Positions 17,266 through 27,109 of a DNA stretch of 64,000 nt are shown piece after piece. A program made the translations under genes and the position numbers. A model generated the notes under the pieces. The model had not been told where the DNA came from and did not search any database. It worked only from the letters and a program-made list of their open reading frames with translations. The stretch is from Rhodobacteraceae bacterium M385. GTDB taxonomy: Bacteria; Pseudomonadota; Alphaproteobacteria; Rhodobacterales; Rhodobacteraceae. The DNA lies in the NCBI GenBank assembly GCA_025141835.1, contig CP081102.1, positions 1,922,001 through 1,986,000 on the forward strand, given 5' to 3'. Each line of letters opens with the position of its first letter. The first letter of the stretch is position 1.

Positions 17266-19746
17266 TTACTGGGGCGGCGACAGCACCGTGATGCCGAGGT
17301 TGGCAGCGCGTGCCAGCTCTGGGTCGAGCGTCATCGGCACATATTCCCCGCGCCGCCAAAGCTCGCCCATATCGTCGTAGTGACGGCTGAAGGGGTGGCC
17401 CGATTGCCCGGTAGAGATGATGAACACCGAACTGTCGGGGTCGGCGAAGTCGTAAACCCCGCGATAGCCCGCGCCATGGATGTTGATGTAGGGCTCCGGC
17501 CCGTTGCCGGGGGTGGCGGCCCGGTTCAGGGTGAAATCGCCGCCCGATGTTGCTTGGCGGATGTTCACGATCCACGAAAACAGCCGCGATTGGCCCAGAA
17601 CCGGATGCACATGCACCGCCTCATGGGCCGCGCCCCAACGCCAGCTTTCAATGTCGCTGCCGTAGCTTTCCGATAGCTCCTGCAACGCCTCGTCCAGCGC
17701 CAGTTCCGCCATGTCGGTGCAGGTCTCTATGGCGTTGGACGGGCGCACATCGCACCAGCTTGATGCGCCGTCGACGTTGCGGAAGACACGCTCCAGAAAC
17801 ACTGGCTCCACATGCCAGAACTCTTCCGCCAGTGGGCCAATATCGTCGCGGATCAGGCGGTGCTGCAACGCCCGCATCCAAGCGGCGAAAATCAGCGGCT
17901 CGGGCAGATGTTCGTTCATCTCGCCGTTCCAATCGGCCAGCAGCTCCAGCGCCCGTTGGCGCGTGCGTTCTGTGGTGCCGATGGCGGCGGGCTGGCCCGT
18001 GAACCAGAGATCGCGGGCGACCAGTGGCAGCAGGTTGCGCGCGGCGGGGGACACGGTATCAAGCTGCGCCCCGATGAAACTGTCGCGGGTATGAACCTCT
18101 CTCGCTTCCATCAGCAGGCCAAGGCGCTGAATGCGCTGCGTGTCGCCCCAGAAGTAGCTGACATGAAGGGGGAAATCACGCTCCACCATCTTGTTGTTGG
18201 TATTGCCCAGAACGCCGCTTTCGGGGTCCAGAAAGGTGGGGTTGGCGAAATATTGCGTTGTGCCTTGCCACAGGTTGCCTTCCACCCAGCCGCGCGATGG
18301 CATCCGGGCTTGGGTTTCATGCTCGATCAAGCGCCAAGGCATATGGCCGATCACCTGCATTGCAATGCGCCCATCTTCCGAGGCCAGCATCAGGTTGGCC
18401 GAGGGCGCGACGTAATCCACCCCGGTCTCCAGCGCCTCTTCAATGGTGCGGGCCCGCATCAGGCGCAGCCCGGCTTGGATTGTTGTGTTTTCGTCGGTCA
18501 GCGCGGTCCAGCGCATCGCCATGACGTGGCCCGCGGGGGTCACGCTGCCCGCGTTCCAATGGGCGCCGGGGATGACGGGGCCGTTGACCGTGTTGCGTAG
18601 GGTGATGGTGACGGGGGCTTCATCGGCGATCTCGATAATCTCGCGCCGGGTCTCGAAGTCGGCCCAACCGTCGGGCGTGCGGTATTGCTGAGAATTCTCA
18701 GGGTTAATCTGTTCGATATAAAGGTCGATGTCGTCCAGATAGGCGGCGGTCAGCCCCCAGCTGAGGCGGTCCGTGCGGCCGTTGATGATGGTGGGCATAC
18801 CGGGGATGGTGGCCCCGATCACGCCGCCCGTGGCCAGCTCTAGCCGCGCAAGATAGAAGGTGGAGGGCGCGGTCAGGTTCATATGCGGGTCCGAGGCCAT
18901 CAGGGCACCGCCCGCAGCCGAGCGGGCAGGGGTCGCGGCCCACACATTGGACGCGCCGCCCCGATTCAGCCCTAGGGCGTTGGGGTGCAGCGGATCGCGC
19001 GGCGCGTTTGCGCCCGTGGCTTCGGCAAACATCCGGCGCGGCAGCTGCATCAGGCTGGCGAAATCGCCTAACTCCGCCGCGCCAGCCCCCGGCGCATCGG
19101 GCATCAGGTCGGTGATCCGCGCCGGATCGGGCAGCGCAAGCGAGGCGCGCGCCCGCAGGATTTCATTCTCGTGGTGCGTCGCCATTTCCAGCGCCATCAG
19201 CGACGAGATCAGGACGGAATCCGTGGGCCGCCACGGGGCAATTTCAGGCTCGAACAGGAACAACTCCGGTGCGCCGCGCCCCAAGGCTTCCGTGCCGATC
19301 AGGCGCAGCCATGCGTTCACGCCGTCGGCATAGGCCTGCAAAATCCCCATGGTTTCATCGGACAAGGCATTCAGGGACCGGCTCGCGTGGCCATCGAGAT
19401 CAAGCCTACGCATCAGGTCGTCAATCTCCAGCGTGCGCCGCCCGAAGATCTCGGAAAGACGCCCCTGGCCCTGTCGGCGCATCAGCAGCATTTGCCACAG
19501 ACGATCTTGGGCGTGGCTAAATCCGAGCCCATAGTAGGCATCGTGATCTGTCAGCGCGAAGACATGGGGCACGGCGGCGGTGTTGCGCACGATTTCCACC
19601 TGGCCTTGCAGGCCGGGCACCGTCCAATCGGCTTCATATTCGGGGATCGAGCGTCCGGCTATCCAGTAAAACAACGCGCCGACAAGCACGACGATCACAA
19701 GTCCAGCGCCGACAAGACGGGTCAGCCATCGCAGGATAGTCATCAT
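17266..19746 (-). CDS. Penicillin acylase family Ntn-hydrolase, membrane-anchored
   Basis: The 826 residues fit a penicillin/acyl-homoserine-lactone acylase precursor: an alpha-chain region, a spacer and a beta chain that begins at a catalytic serine after autocleavage. That serine is probably S266 in RGGASNVWAATPA. The beta chain continues with ALMASDPHMNL and IIGATIPGMP. An N-terminal hydrophobic helix (residues about 9-30) without a clear cleavage site suggests a periplasm-facing membrane anchor. Substrates in this family range from beta-lactams to N-acyl-homoserine lactones. The sequence alone does not say which, and no dedicated neighbour helps. Confidence 0.88.
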   Translation of the reverse strand: MMTILRWLTRLVGAGLVIVVLVGALFYWIAGRSIPEYEADWTVPGLQGQVEIVRNTAAVPHVFALTDHDAYYGLGFSHAQDRLWQMLLMRRQGQGRLSEIFGRRTLEIDDLMRRLDLDGHASRSLNALSDETMGILQAYADGVNAWLRLIGTEALGRGAPELFLFEPEIAPWRPTDSVLISSLMALEMATHHENEILRARASLALPDPARITDLMPDAPGAGAAELGDFASLMQLPRRMFAEATGANAPRDPLHPNALGLNRGGASNVWAATPARSAAGGALMASDPHMNLTAPSTFYLARLELATGGVIGATIPGMPTIINGRTDRLSWGLTAAYLDDIDLYIEQINPENSQQYRTPDGWADFETRREIIEIADEAPVTITLRNTVNGPVIPGAHWNAGSVTPAGHVMAMRWTALTDENTTIQAGLRLMRARTIEEALETGVDYVAPSANLMLASEDGRIAMQVIGHMPWRLIEHETQARMPSRGWVEGNLWQGTTQYFANPTFLDPESGVLGNTNNKMVERDFPLHVSYFWGDTQRIQRLGLLMEAREVHTRDSFIGAQLDTVSPAARNLLPLVARDLWFTGQPAAIGTTERTRQRALELLADWNGEMNEHLPEPLIFAAWMRALQHRLIRDDIGPLAEEFWHVEPVFLERVFRNVDGASSWCDVRPSNAIETCTDMAELALDEALQELSESYGSDIESWRWGAAHEAVHVHPVLGQSRLFSWIVNIRQATSGGDFTLNRAATPGNGPEPYINIHGAGYRGVYDFADPDSSVFIISTGQSGHPFSRHYDDMGELWRRGEYVPMTLDPELARAANLGITVLSPPQ

Positions 19747-19797
19747 CGGTTGCGTGGCCTTTCACCTCAGAGAGTCGCGCATGCGCATCGCAAGTCT

Positions 19798-20286
19798 CTA
19801 CCTTGCAGCGGCCTGTGCCGCAATGGCGGCAAAGATCACATCCAGCTCCCGCGCGGCCACGGCCAAATCGGGGTCGGCGGTGTCGATATAGGGGGCGAAA
19901 AGGTGCGACGGGCGGATATAGCTGAGCGTTGCAGTGCCGTCGCCGTTCTCGGTCACGTAAAGGCGGATCGGGGCGTGGATCATTGCGGGCGTGGACAGGC
20001 GCAGGATGCGCACGGCGAAGGCGTTGTTGAACGCGCCGATGACCATGTTGCCGGGGATGGTGACGCCCCGGTTCGCAGCGGCACCCGTGGGGCCTGCTCG
20101 GGTCACCACGCCCAAGCCATTGTCGCTGACGGCGGCGCGGGTGCGTTCGGTCAGGGTCGCGAAATCATGGGCGGTGGCATGGACCTCCCACCCGGGCTGC
20201 GGGGTAATGTCGGCAACCTCTTGGGCCGAAACGGGCAGGGACAGGGGCAGGGATAGGAACAAGATCGCAAGAGACGCGCGCAACAT
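19798..20286 (-). CDS. Secreted DUF302-family protein
   Basis: This 162-residue protein has a signal peptide (residues 1-22, ending VSAQ) followed by a DUF302-like domain: repeated alternating strands with GVTIPGNMVIGAFNNAF and APIRLYVTENGDG, in which a product is compared or bound at residues with no known catalytic role. Function is unknown. It lies just upstream of the acylase on the same strand (51 bases between) and could share a transcript with it. Confidence 0.75.
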   Translation of the reverse strand: MLRASLAILFLSLPLSLPVSAQEVADITPQPGWEVHATAHDFATLTERTRAAVSDNGLGVVTRAGPTGAAANRGVTIPGNMVIGAFNNAFAVRILRLSTPAMIHAPIRLYVTENGDGTATLSYIRPSHLFAPYIDTADPDLAVAARELDVIFAAIAAQAAAR

Positions 20287-20378
20287 GAAAGACCTCCGAC
20301 AGGGTGGCGGTGTCAGAATGGACTGGCCACGGGCAGGCGGCCAGTCACAGATGCGCGAGGATGGGGCGTGTGTAGCGG

Positions 20379-20954
20379 TTACGGAATGATCCGGGTGTAG
20401 CGCGTGCCGTCCAGTGTCGCCCCAATGATAAGGCCCGCTTGGCCGTAGATCACCGCAATCACAGGCTCGGCCAATGTGGCGGTGTCAAAGCCCAGATTGC
20501 CCGCGTTGGTGTTTACCGCATAGCGCACATCCGCGCCCACGGACCACCCGACAGAGCCGCGGAAATCGGCCAAGGCAGAGGGGGTCATGAAGAACAATGT
20601 GTGCGCATATTGTTGCGCGCCGATCTGCAAGCCAAAGCTGCCGGACACGGCCGAGTAATAATCCACCGTCGCCCCGCCCACGCGCAACGCGCCGCGTCCG
20701 TAGCTGCCACCAAAGCCGAAACCGGCTTCGGAAATCAGCGGCATGACCAACATGCCCGAAGCTTGCGAGATCAGGTCCGCGGTGCCGGGCACCTCTTGCT
20801 GCATGAACTCGATCGCGGCGTCTACGCGGCTATCAATGCGCGGCGCATTGGCGTTGCCAAGCGGGTTGCCGCAAGCTGCGAGAAGCGGGAGTGATCCCGC
20901 GCCGAGAAGAACGGAACGCCGGGAAAGCGCTGGTGTCGAAAGACCATCTGCCAT
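20379..20954 (-). CDS. SYLF-domain (YSC84-like) lipoprotein
   Basis: This 191-residue protein starts with a twin-arginine-like segment SRRSVLLGAGSLPLLAAC, where LAAC at 25-28 is a lipobox and C28 the probable lipidated residue. The rest is a SYLF domain, a phosphoinositide- and lipid-binding fold in eukaryotes, with GMLVMPLISEAGFGFGGSYG and YSAVSGSFGLQIGAQ. The open frame extends upstream to 21056, but the ATG at 20954 has AAGG eight bases before it and begins the export signal. Function in bacteria is unclear. It is not co-located with an obvious partner. Confidence 0.82.
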   Translation of the reverse strand: MADGLSTPALSRRSVLLGAGSLPLLAACGNPLGNANAPRIDSRVDAAIEFMQQEVPGTADLISQASGMLVMPLISEAGFGFGGSYGRGALRVGGATVDYYSAVSGSFGLQIGAQQYAHTLFFMTPSALADFRGSVGWSVGADVRYAVNTNAGNLGFDTATLAEPVIAVIYGQAGLIIGATLDGTRYTRIIP

Positions 20955-21100
20955 GGGAATACCTTGCCTATATAACTGCATTTGCCGGGACTTTGCGCCC
21001 CGATCCTTAGCGGCAAGAATACGCCGAAAAACCCAGCATGTCATCCGTGAAACCACAACATCTGCGGGTTTTCGCCGAAATCAGTGGCTCGGGCCGGGGG

Positions 21101-22099
21101 CTATGGGTTCAACAGCTTCGCCACGCGCGGTGCGAAATACGTCAACACCCCGTCACAGCCCGCCCGGCGAAATGCCATCAGGCTTTCTAGCATGACCTTC
21201 TCTCCGTCGATCCAGCCGTTGCCCGCCGCCGCCTGGATCATCGCGTATTCGCCGCTGACTTGGTAGGCAAACGTCGGCGCGCCAAAGCGGTCTTTAACCT
21301 GGCGGCACAGGTCCAGATACGGCATTCCGGGTTTGACCATCACCATATCCGCCCCCTCGCTCAGGTCGCGTTCGACGCAGCGCAGGGCTTCTCGGGCGTT
21401 TAGCGGGTCGATCTGGTAAGTCTTCTTGTCGCCTTTCAACGCGCCCGAGGCACCTACCGCGTCGCGGAACGGCCCGTAAAAGGCGCTGGCGAACTTTGCG
21501 GCGTAAGACATGATCGTCACGTTTGTATGGCCCTCGGCCTCCAGCGCGGCGCGGATCGCGCCAATACGCCCGTCCATCATATCGGACGGCCCCAAAATGT
21601 CGGCTCCTGCCTCGGCCTGTGCCAGCCCCATCTTTACCAGCGCCTCGACCGTTTCGTCATTGACGATCACATCATCGCGCACGATGCCGTCGTGGCCGTT
21701 GATGTTATAGGGGTCCAGCGCGATGTCCGTCATGATCGCGATCTCAATCCCTGCGTCACGGATCGCGCGAATGGCGCGGTTTGACAGGTTGTCGGGGTTC
21801 CAGGCCTCCTCGCAAAGCTCTGTCTTCAGGGCCGGATCGGTGTAGGGAAAGATGCAGATCGCCGGGATGCCAAGGCGGGCCGCGTCCCGCGCGGCCTTTA
21901 CCACAAGATCAACCGACAAACGCTCCACTCCGGGCATCGAAGCAACCGCCTGCCGCTCATTGGTGCCGGCGCAGACGAAAACGGGCCAGATCAGGTCATG
22001 GACCGACAACTGGCTTTCGCGCACCAGATTGCGCAACGCGCCAGAGGACCGGTTGCGCCGAAAGCGGGTCTGCGGAAACGAGGCTTGATTGGCGGTCAT
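21101..22099 (-). CDS. hemB: Delta-aminolevulinic acid dehydratase (porphobilinogen synthase)
   Basis: This enzyme condenses two 5-aminolevulinate molecules to porphobilinogen for heme, cobalamin and possibly bacteriochlorophyll synthesis. The 332 residues contain the two Schiff-base lysine regions (YAAKFASAFYGPFRDA and MVMVKPGMPYLDL). The zinc-binding cysteines of the zinc-type enzyme are replaced by DIALDPYNINGHDG, so this is the cysteine-free, magnesium-dependent type known from related bacteria. It is transcribed alone, divergent from the membrane protein at 22239. Confidence 0.95.
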   Translation of the reverse strand: MTANQASFPQTRFRRNRSSGALRNLVRESQLSVHDLIWPVFVCAGTNERQAVASMPGVERLSVDLVVKAARDAARLGIPAICIFPYTDPALKTELCEEAWNPDNLSNRAIRAIRDAGIEIAIMTDIALDPYNINGHDGIVRDDVIVNDETVEALVKMGLAQAEAGADILGPSDMMDGRIGAIRAALEAEGHTNVTIMSYAAKFASAFYGPFRDAVGASGALKGDKKTYQIDPLNAREALRCVERDLSEGADMVMVKPGMPYLDLCRQVKDRFGAPTFAYQVSGEYAMIQAAAGNGWIDGEKVMLESLMAFRRAGCDGVLTYFAPRVAKLLNP

Positions 22100-22238
22100 G
22101 GGAACGAACTTTCGCTGATTTCAGGCGCGACAGAGGTGCCACGGCAACGCCTGCCACGCAAGGCCGCCCGCAAGGCAACACGGGGCTAGCATCTGCCAAA
22201 CGCCCCGCATATGGTGCGCGAAATTGACGGCTGCCTAA

Positions 22239-22769
22239 TTGGAATACCCCTTGGACTTCTTCGATCTTCTTACCGAAGTGATCGACCTCCGGTCGTTCTC
22301 AAACCTGTGGTATTGGATAGTCCTTGCCATCCTGTGGTCTTCCATGAGCCATTGGACCGTCGGCGTCCCTTACTACCTTGTCACCCGGTCCAAACGCGGC
22401 GATGCCCAAGCGGCCGAGGATTTGCTGGTTCTTACCCGCATGAACGCGGAACGTAACGTGACCTACGCGCAGACCTCTGGCACCGTTGCGATGGGTTTTT
22501 CCACCTTCATCCTATCGGGCCTTGCCGTCACGGGATGGGCATATGGGGTTGAATTCTCCCAAGCGATTTTCCTGCTTCTGTGCCCCTCCATGATCGTAAT
22601 CGGGCTTGGCGTCTGGACGTCTTACCGCCTGAAAGCGGACGACTATCGCCATGTGCCGCAAATCCTGCGCCAGCACCGCACGATGGTTCAGATGTTGGGC
22701 GTCGTGTTCATCTTTGTCACCGCTTTCTGGGGCATGTACCAAAACGTCAACGTCGGCCCCTTGGGGTGA
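22239..22769 (+). CDS. Small membrane protein ('component of SufBCD complex'-like)
   Basis: The 176-residue protein has four hydrophobic segments and begins with a conserved block, VIDLRSFSNLWYWIVLAILW. From memory, proteins with this block in Rhodobacteraceae carry the database name 'component of SufBCD complex', but I know of no experimental basis and no suf gene is nearby. The start is uncertain: TTG at 22239 or TTG at 22251, with no ATG before the first helix. It lies between hemB (divergent) and mfd. Confidence 0.7.
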   Translation: MEYPLDFFDLLTEVIDLRSFSNLWYWIVLAILWSSMSHWTVGVPYYLVTRSKRGDAQAAEDLLVLTRMNAERNVTYAQTSGTVAMGFSTFILSGLAVTGWAYGVEFSQAIFLLLCPSMIVIGLGVWTSYRLKADDYRHVPQILRQHRTMVQMLGVVFIFVTAFWGMYQNVNVGPLG

Positions 22770-22811
22770 CAGGCTTGACTTGACCGCGCTTCGGCGTAGG
22801 TGAGGCGATCC

Positions 22812-25800
22812 ATGGCTGATCAAACTCATATCCCTAGCGCCCATATTCTTTGCGGCGGCGCGCCCGAAGGCTTTGACGCCACCCTTGTGCTGGCCGAGGC
22901 CGCTAAAGGCGCGCCCGTGGTCCATGTGGCCCGTGACGACAAGCGTCTGCGTGCGATGGCCACGGCTTTGGCCTTCTTCAATCCCAAGGTGCCGGTGCTG
23001 GAATTTCCCGGTTGGGATTGTCTGCCCTATGACCGTGTGTCCCCTCAGGCCGAGATTTCTGCCGCCCGCATGGCGACGCTGGCCACCTTGGCGGCGGGGC
23101 TTTCAGGGCCGTTTATTCTTCTGACAACGCTTAACGCGGCCACCCAATATGTGCCACCCCGTGATCTTCTGGCGTCCTCGGCCTTCGTAGCCGTTGTCGG
23201 GGGGCGCGTTGATGAAGAGGCCCTTCGCACCTTCCTTGTGCGCATGGGCTACGTGCAATCGCCCACCGTGTCCGAACCCGGAGACTACGCCGTGCGCGGC
23301 GGGATCATCGACGTGTGGCCGCCGGGCGAAGACAGCCCGGTGCGGCTGGACCTGTTCGGCGATACGCTCGACGGGGCGCGTCGATTTGATGTGGGGACCC
23401 AGCGCACCACCGAAAAACTGGAGCGGGTAGAGCTTGCGCCGGTGTCCGAGGTTATCCTTGACGATGCCGCCATCGCGCGGTTCCGGCAGAATTACCGGGT
23501 AGAGTTTGGGGCAGGCGGCTCGGAAGATCCGCTTTACGAATCCGTCTCGGCGGGGCGCAAGGCCCAGGGAATGGAGCATTGGTTGCCGTTCTATCATGAA
23601 CGGCTGGAAACCCTGTTTGATTACCTCCCCGGCGCGACGATCACGCTCGATGACCAATCCACGCCCCAGCGTTTGGCCCGGTGGGACAGCATCACCGACC
23701 AATACGACACCCGCAAAACCGCCCTGACCCAGAAGGGTCGTTTGGACACCGTCTACAAGCCCGCCGCGCCGGAGTTGCTGTATCTGAACGATGCCGCATG
23801 GACCGCTGCCGTGGAAGGGCACCGTCTGGTGCAATTCTCGGTCAATTCCGCGGCCCCCGGACCCGGTATCATTGATGCGGGCGGGCGTGTCGGGCGTTCT
23901 TTCGCGCCGGAGCGGCAGCAAGAAAACATCAGCCTTTTCGCGGCTTTGGCGGATCATGTTAAAGCGATGCGTAAAGATGGCGCCGTTGTCATCGCCTCTT
24001 GGTCCGAAGGCGCGCGGGAACGATTGGAGGGCCTTCTGGAAGACGAAGGTCTGACAGAGGTTAACCGCGTTAACGATGCCCGTGGAATTGGCGGCAAAGG
24101 CTCCGTCAACCTGACCGTCTGGCCGCTGGAAGAAGGCTTCACCGGGCCGATCACCAAGGGCAGCAATGTCACCGTGATCTCGGAACAGGATGTTCTGGGG
24201 GACCGGCTGATCCGCCCCAAGCGCAAGGTGAAACGCGCCGACAATTACCTGACCGAGGCCCAAAGCCTGTCGCCCGGCGATCTGGTCGTCCACGTGGATC
24301 ATGGCGTGGGCCGCTACAACGGCTTGGAAACGGTCACGGCGGCCGGCGCGCCGCACGAATGTATCGCCTTGGAATATGCGGGCGGGGACCGTCTGTTCCT
24401 GCCGGTCGAGAATATCGAACTGCTGTCGCGCTACGGCCATGACGATGGGCTACTGGATAAACTCGGCGGCGGCGCTTGGCAGGCCAAGAAGGCCCGCCTG
24501 AAAGAACGCATCCGCCTGATCGCGGACAAGCTCATCCGCATCGCGGCGGAACGGGAACTGCGTAAAGCCCCGATATTCGAGCCCCCCGGCGATATGTGGG
24601 AGGCGTTCAACGCCCGCTTCCCCTACGAGGAGACCGACGACCAGCTTTCCGCCATCGCCGACGTGTTGGAAGACCTGACCATGGGCCGCCCGATGGACCG
24701 TTTGGTGGTGGGCGACGTGGGCTTTGGCAAAACCGAAGTCGCCATGCGCGCGGCCTTTGTGGCGGCGGCGTCCGGCATGCAAGTGGCCATCGTGGCCCCC
24801 ACAACACTGCTGGCCCGCCAACACGCCAAGACCTTCCAGGACCGCTTCCGCGGCTTCCCCCTGACGGTGCGCCAATTGTCCCGTTTCGTCCCCAATAAAG
24901 AGGCCGAGCAGACCCGCAAGGGCCTTGCCGATGGCACCGTCGATATCGTCATCGGTACCCATGCGATCTTGGCGAAAACCGTTCGGATTCAAAACCTTGG
25001 CCTGATGATTATTGACGAGGAACAGCGCTTTGGCGTCACCCACAAGGAGCGCCTGAAGGAAATGCGCTCGGACGTTCACGTGCTGACGCTGTCAGCCACG
25101 CCGATCCCGCGCACGTTGCAAATGTCCCTGTCTGGCGTGCGTGACCTGTCGATGATCGGCACGCCTCCGGTGGACCGCCTCGCCATTCGCACCTACGTTT
25201 CTGAGTTCGACACCGTCACCATCCGCGAGGCGCTGTTGCGCGAGCATTACCGGGGCGGGCAGTCGTTCTATGTGGTGCCCCGCATCGAAGACCTGCCGCA
25301 GATCGAAGAGTTTCTGCGCGATCACGTGCCTGAGGTCAGCTTCATCACCGCCCACGGGCAAATGGCAGCGGGAGAGTTGGACGACCGCATGGTCGCCTTC
25401 TACGACGGTAAATATGACGTGCTTCTGGCCACGACGATTGTGGAATCCGGCATCGACATTCCGACCGCCAACACCATGGTAATCCACCGCGCCGACATGT
25501 TCGGCTTGGCGCAGCTCTACCAGATCAGGGGCCGCGTGGGTCGTGCGAAAACAAGGGCTTACGCCTATCTGACCACCAAGCCGCGCGGAAAGCTGACACC
25601 GTCAGCCGAGAAGCGGCTGCGGGTTCTGGGCAGCCTCGACAGCCTTGGGGCGGGCTTCACGATTGCGTCCCAAGACCTCGACATTCGCGGGGCGGGCAAC
25701 ATCGTGGGCGAAGAACAATCAGGCCACGTCAAAGAGGTGGGCTTCGAGCTTTATCAATCCATGCTGGAAGAGGCGATTGCCAAGATCCGCTCCGGCGAGG

Positions 25801-26279
25801 GCGAAGGGCTACTGGGCGACAGCGATGGCCAATGGTCGCCAACCATCAACCTTGGCGTGCCGGTCCTGATCCCGGAAGCCTACGTGCCCGACCTGGACGT
25901 GCGCCTTGGCCTCTACCGTCGCTTGTCGCAGTTGGAAACCAAGGTGGACCTCGAAGGCTTTGCCGCCGAGTTGATCGACCGTTTCGGCAAGCTCCCGAAA
26001 GAGGTGAACACCCTCCTGCTAGTCGTGCGCATCAAAGCCATGTGCAAACGCGCCCATATCGCCAAACTGGATGCAGGGCCGAAAGGCGTGACGATCCAGT
26101 TCCACAACGACAAATTCCCCAACCCCGGCGGGCTGGTGCAGTTCGTGCAGGACCAAAATGGCCGGGCGAAGGTGAAGGACAACAAGATCGTGGTCATGGC
26201 CGATTGGCCCAAGGACGCCGACAAAATCAAAGGCGCCTTCGCCATCGCCCGCGATTTGGCGGTGTTTGCAAAGGGTTGA
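22812..26279 (+). CDS. mfd: Transcription-repair coupling factor Mfd
   Basis: This translocase removes RNA polymerase stalled at DNA damage and recruits UvrA. The 1155 residues show the UvrB-like N-terminal modules, an RNA-polymerase-interaction (CarD-like) domain with LVVHVDHGVGRYNGLE, and a RecG-like motor with Walker A GDVGFGKTE near residue 634, DEEQ-box IIDEEQRFGV near 734, LSATPIPRTL and QIRGRVGRAK. The C-terminal TRCF domain follows. The frame opens at GTG 22800, but the ATG at 22812 after AGGTGAGG is the likely start. A GC hairpin lies 27 bases after the stop. Confidence 0.96.
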   Translation: MADQTHIPSAHILCGGAPEGFDATLVLAEAAKGAPVVHVARDDKRLRAMATALAFFNPKVPVLEFPGWDCLPYDRVSPQAEISAARMATLATLAAGLSGPFILLTTLNAATQYVPPRDLLASSAFVAVVGGRVDEEALRTFLVRMGYVQSPTVSEPGDYAVRGGIIDVWPPGEDSPVRLDLFGDTLDGARRFDVGTQRTTEKLERVELAPVSEVILDDAAIARFRQNYRVEFGAGGSEDPLYESVSAGRKAQGMEHWLPFYHERLETLFDYLPGATITLDDQSTPQRLARWDSITDQYDTRKTALTQKGRLDTVYKPAAPELLYLNDAAWTAAVEGHRLVQFSVNSAAPGPGIIDAGGRVGRSFAPERQQENISLFAALADHVKAMRKDGAVVIASWSEGARERLEGLLEDEGLTEVNRVNDARGIGGKGSVNLTVWPLEEGFTGPITKGSNVTVISEQDVLGDRLIRPKRKVKRADNYLTEAQSLSPGDLVVHVDHGVGRYNGLETVTAAGAPHECIALEYAGGDRLFLPVENIELLSRYGHDDGLLDKLGGGAWQAKKARLKERIRLIADKLIRIAAERELRKAPIFEPPGDMWEAFNARFPYEETDDQLSAIADVLEDLTMGRPMDRLVVGDVGFGKTEVAMRAAFVAAASGMQVAIVAPTTLLARQHAKTFQDRFRGFPLTVRQLSRFVPNKEAEQTRKGLADGTVDIVIGTHAILAKTVRIQNLGLMIIDEEQRFGVTHKERLKEMRSDVHVLTLSATPIPRTLQMSLSGVRDLSMIGTPPVDRLAIRTYVSEFDTVTIREALLREHYRGGQSFYVVPRIEDLPQIEEFLRDHVPEVSFITAHGQMAAGELDDRMVAFYDGKYDVLLATTIVESGIDIPTANTMVIHRADMFGLAQLYQIRGRVGRAKTRAYAYLTTKPRGKLTPSAEKRLRVLGSLDSLGAGFTIASQDLDIRGAGNIVGEEQSGHVKEVGFELYQSMLEEAIAKIRSGEGEGLLGDSDGQWSPTINLGVPVLIPEAYVPDLDVRLGLYRRLSQLETKVDLEGFAAELIDRFGKLPKEVNTLLLVVRIKAMCKRAHIAKLDAGPKGVTIQFHNDKFPNPGGLVQFVQDQNGRAKVKDNKIVVMADWPKDADKIKGAFAIARDLAVFAKG

Positions 26280-26305
26280 TCCTCTGCATTGCCGCGGCCC
26301 TATGG

Positions 26306-26321
26306 GCGCGTTAAAACGCGC
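26306..26321 (+). terminator. Hairpin after mfd
   Basis: GCGCGTT (26306-26312) and AACGCGC (26315-26321) form a 7-bp stem with a 2-base spacer, 27 bases after the mfd stop. No T-run follows, so termination is uncertain. It also lies 35 bases upstream of the next start codon. Confidence 0.35.
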
Positions 26322-26355
26322 TCAGTGCGACGTCACCCCTTAGGATCAAAGCCCA

Positions 26356-27081
26356 ATGTCAGACCCTTCCAAGCAGCTGCCCAAACGGCAAATTCCACGC
26401 TGGGGCTGGATCGCGTTTTTGCTGTTTTCTTTCCTCTCCGCGGCCTCGGCTTTCAAGTTTGTGCCGCCGGGGCTGATCTACGGCGTCTTTGCCCATTGGG
26501 GCGAAGGTTTCGATGCCACATGGGCCGGTTTCGTGGTGGAGGGGATCTCTCGTGGGGCCGACCACGTGGCCTATCATATTGAAAACGTGGGCTCTATTTT
26601 GGCCGTTCACATGGTCTTTGGCGGTTTGGCCGTTCTTCTGGTGCCGGTGCAGGTCAGCCGCATGTGGCGGCGCGGGGACCGCCGCAAACATGTTTATCTG
26701 GGGTGGGCGTTGGTGCCCATCGTGACCATTGCGGCCCTGACGACACCGCCGATCAGCTTCAACATGACCCTGCCGTTTTGGTCGGAACTGGGGTTTGCCC
26801 TTGGCTCAGTCGCGTGGTTCGGGGCGCTCGTGATGGGGATGTGGGCGATCAAGACCAAGCGTTTGGTGCTACACCAACGCTGGATGGTGATGATGGCCGC
26901 GCTCAGCTTTGGGGCCGTGTCTTTCCGTATCCAACTGCCGATCCTGCGGATTTTCTGGGATATGGACGTGGTGTTTCCCTACCTCGGCTGGACGTGTTGG
27001 GTGCCCAACGTGCTGGTCGTCGCTTGGTGGTGGCATCGGCAGAACCGCGCCGCGCGGCCCGTGGTTCAGGCGGCAGAGTAG
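26356..27081 (+). CDS. DUF2306 multi-pass membrane protein
   Basis: The 241-residue protein has about six or seven hydrophobic helices and matches the DUF2306 pattern: HMVFGGLAVLLVPVQ, a short basic loop (RRGDRRKHVYLGW), then LHQRWMVMMAALSFGAVSFR with conserved histidines (H79? region VHMVFGG, RKHVYLGW, VLHQRWM). The conserved His/Arg residues in membrane segments resemble small cytochrome-like or redox membrane proteins, but no function is established. It ends 28 bases from the convergent MFS gene. Confidence 0.75.
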   Translation: MSDPSKQLPKRQIPRWGWIAFLLFSFLSAASAFKFVPPGLIYGVFAHWGEGFDATWAGFVVEGISRGADHVAYHIENVGSILAVHMVFGGLAVLLVPVQVSRMWRRGDRRKHVYLGWALVPIVTIAALTTPPISFNMTLPFWSELGFALGSVAWFGALVMGMWAIKTKRLVLHQRWMVMMAALSFGAVSFRIQLPILRIFWDMDVVFPYLGWTCWVPNVLVVAWWWHRQNRAARPVVQAAE

Positions 27082-27109
27082 CGTTTCGCCCTCCGCCGCC
27101 TAAGGGCCT

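Noticed and set aside
23103..24440. A 445-codon minus-strand open frame inside mfd
   Set aside because: Antisense to an intact, full-length mfd; no domain features.
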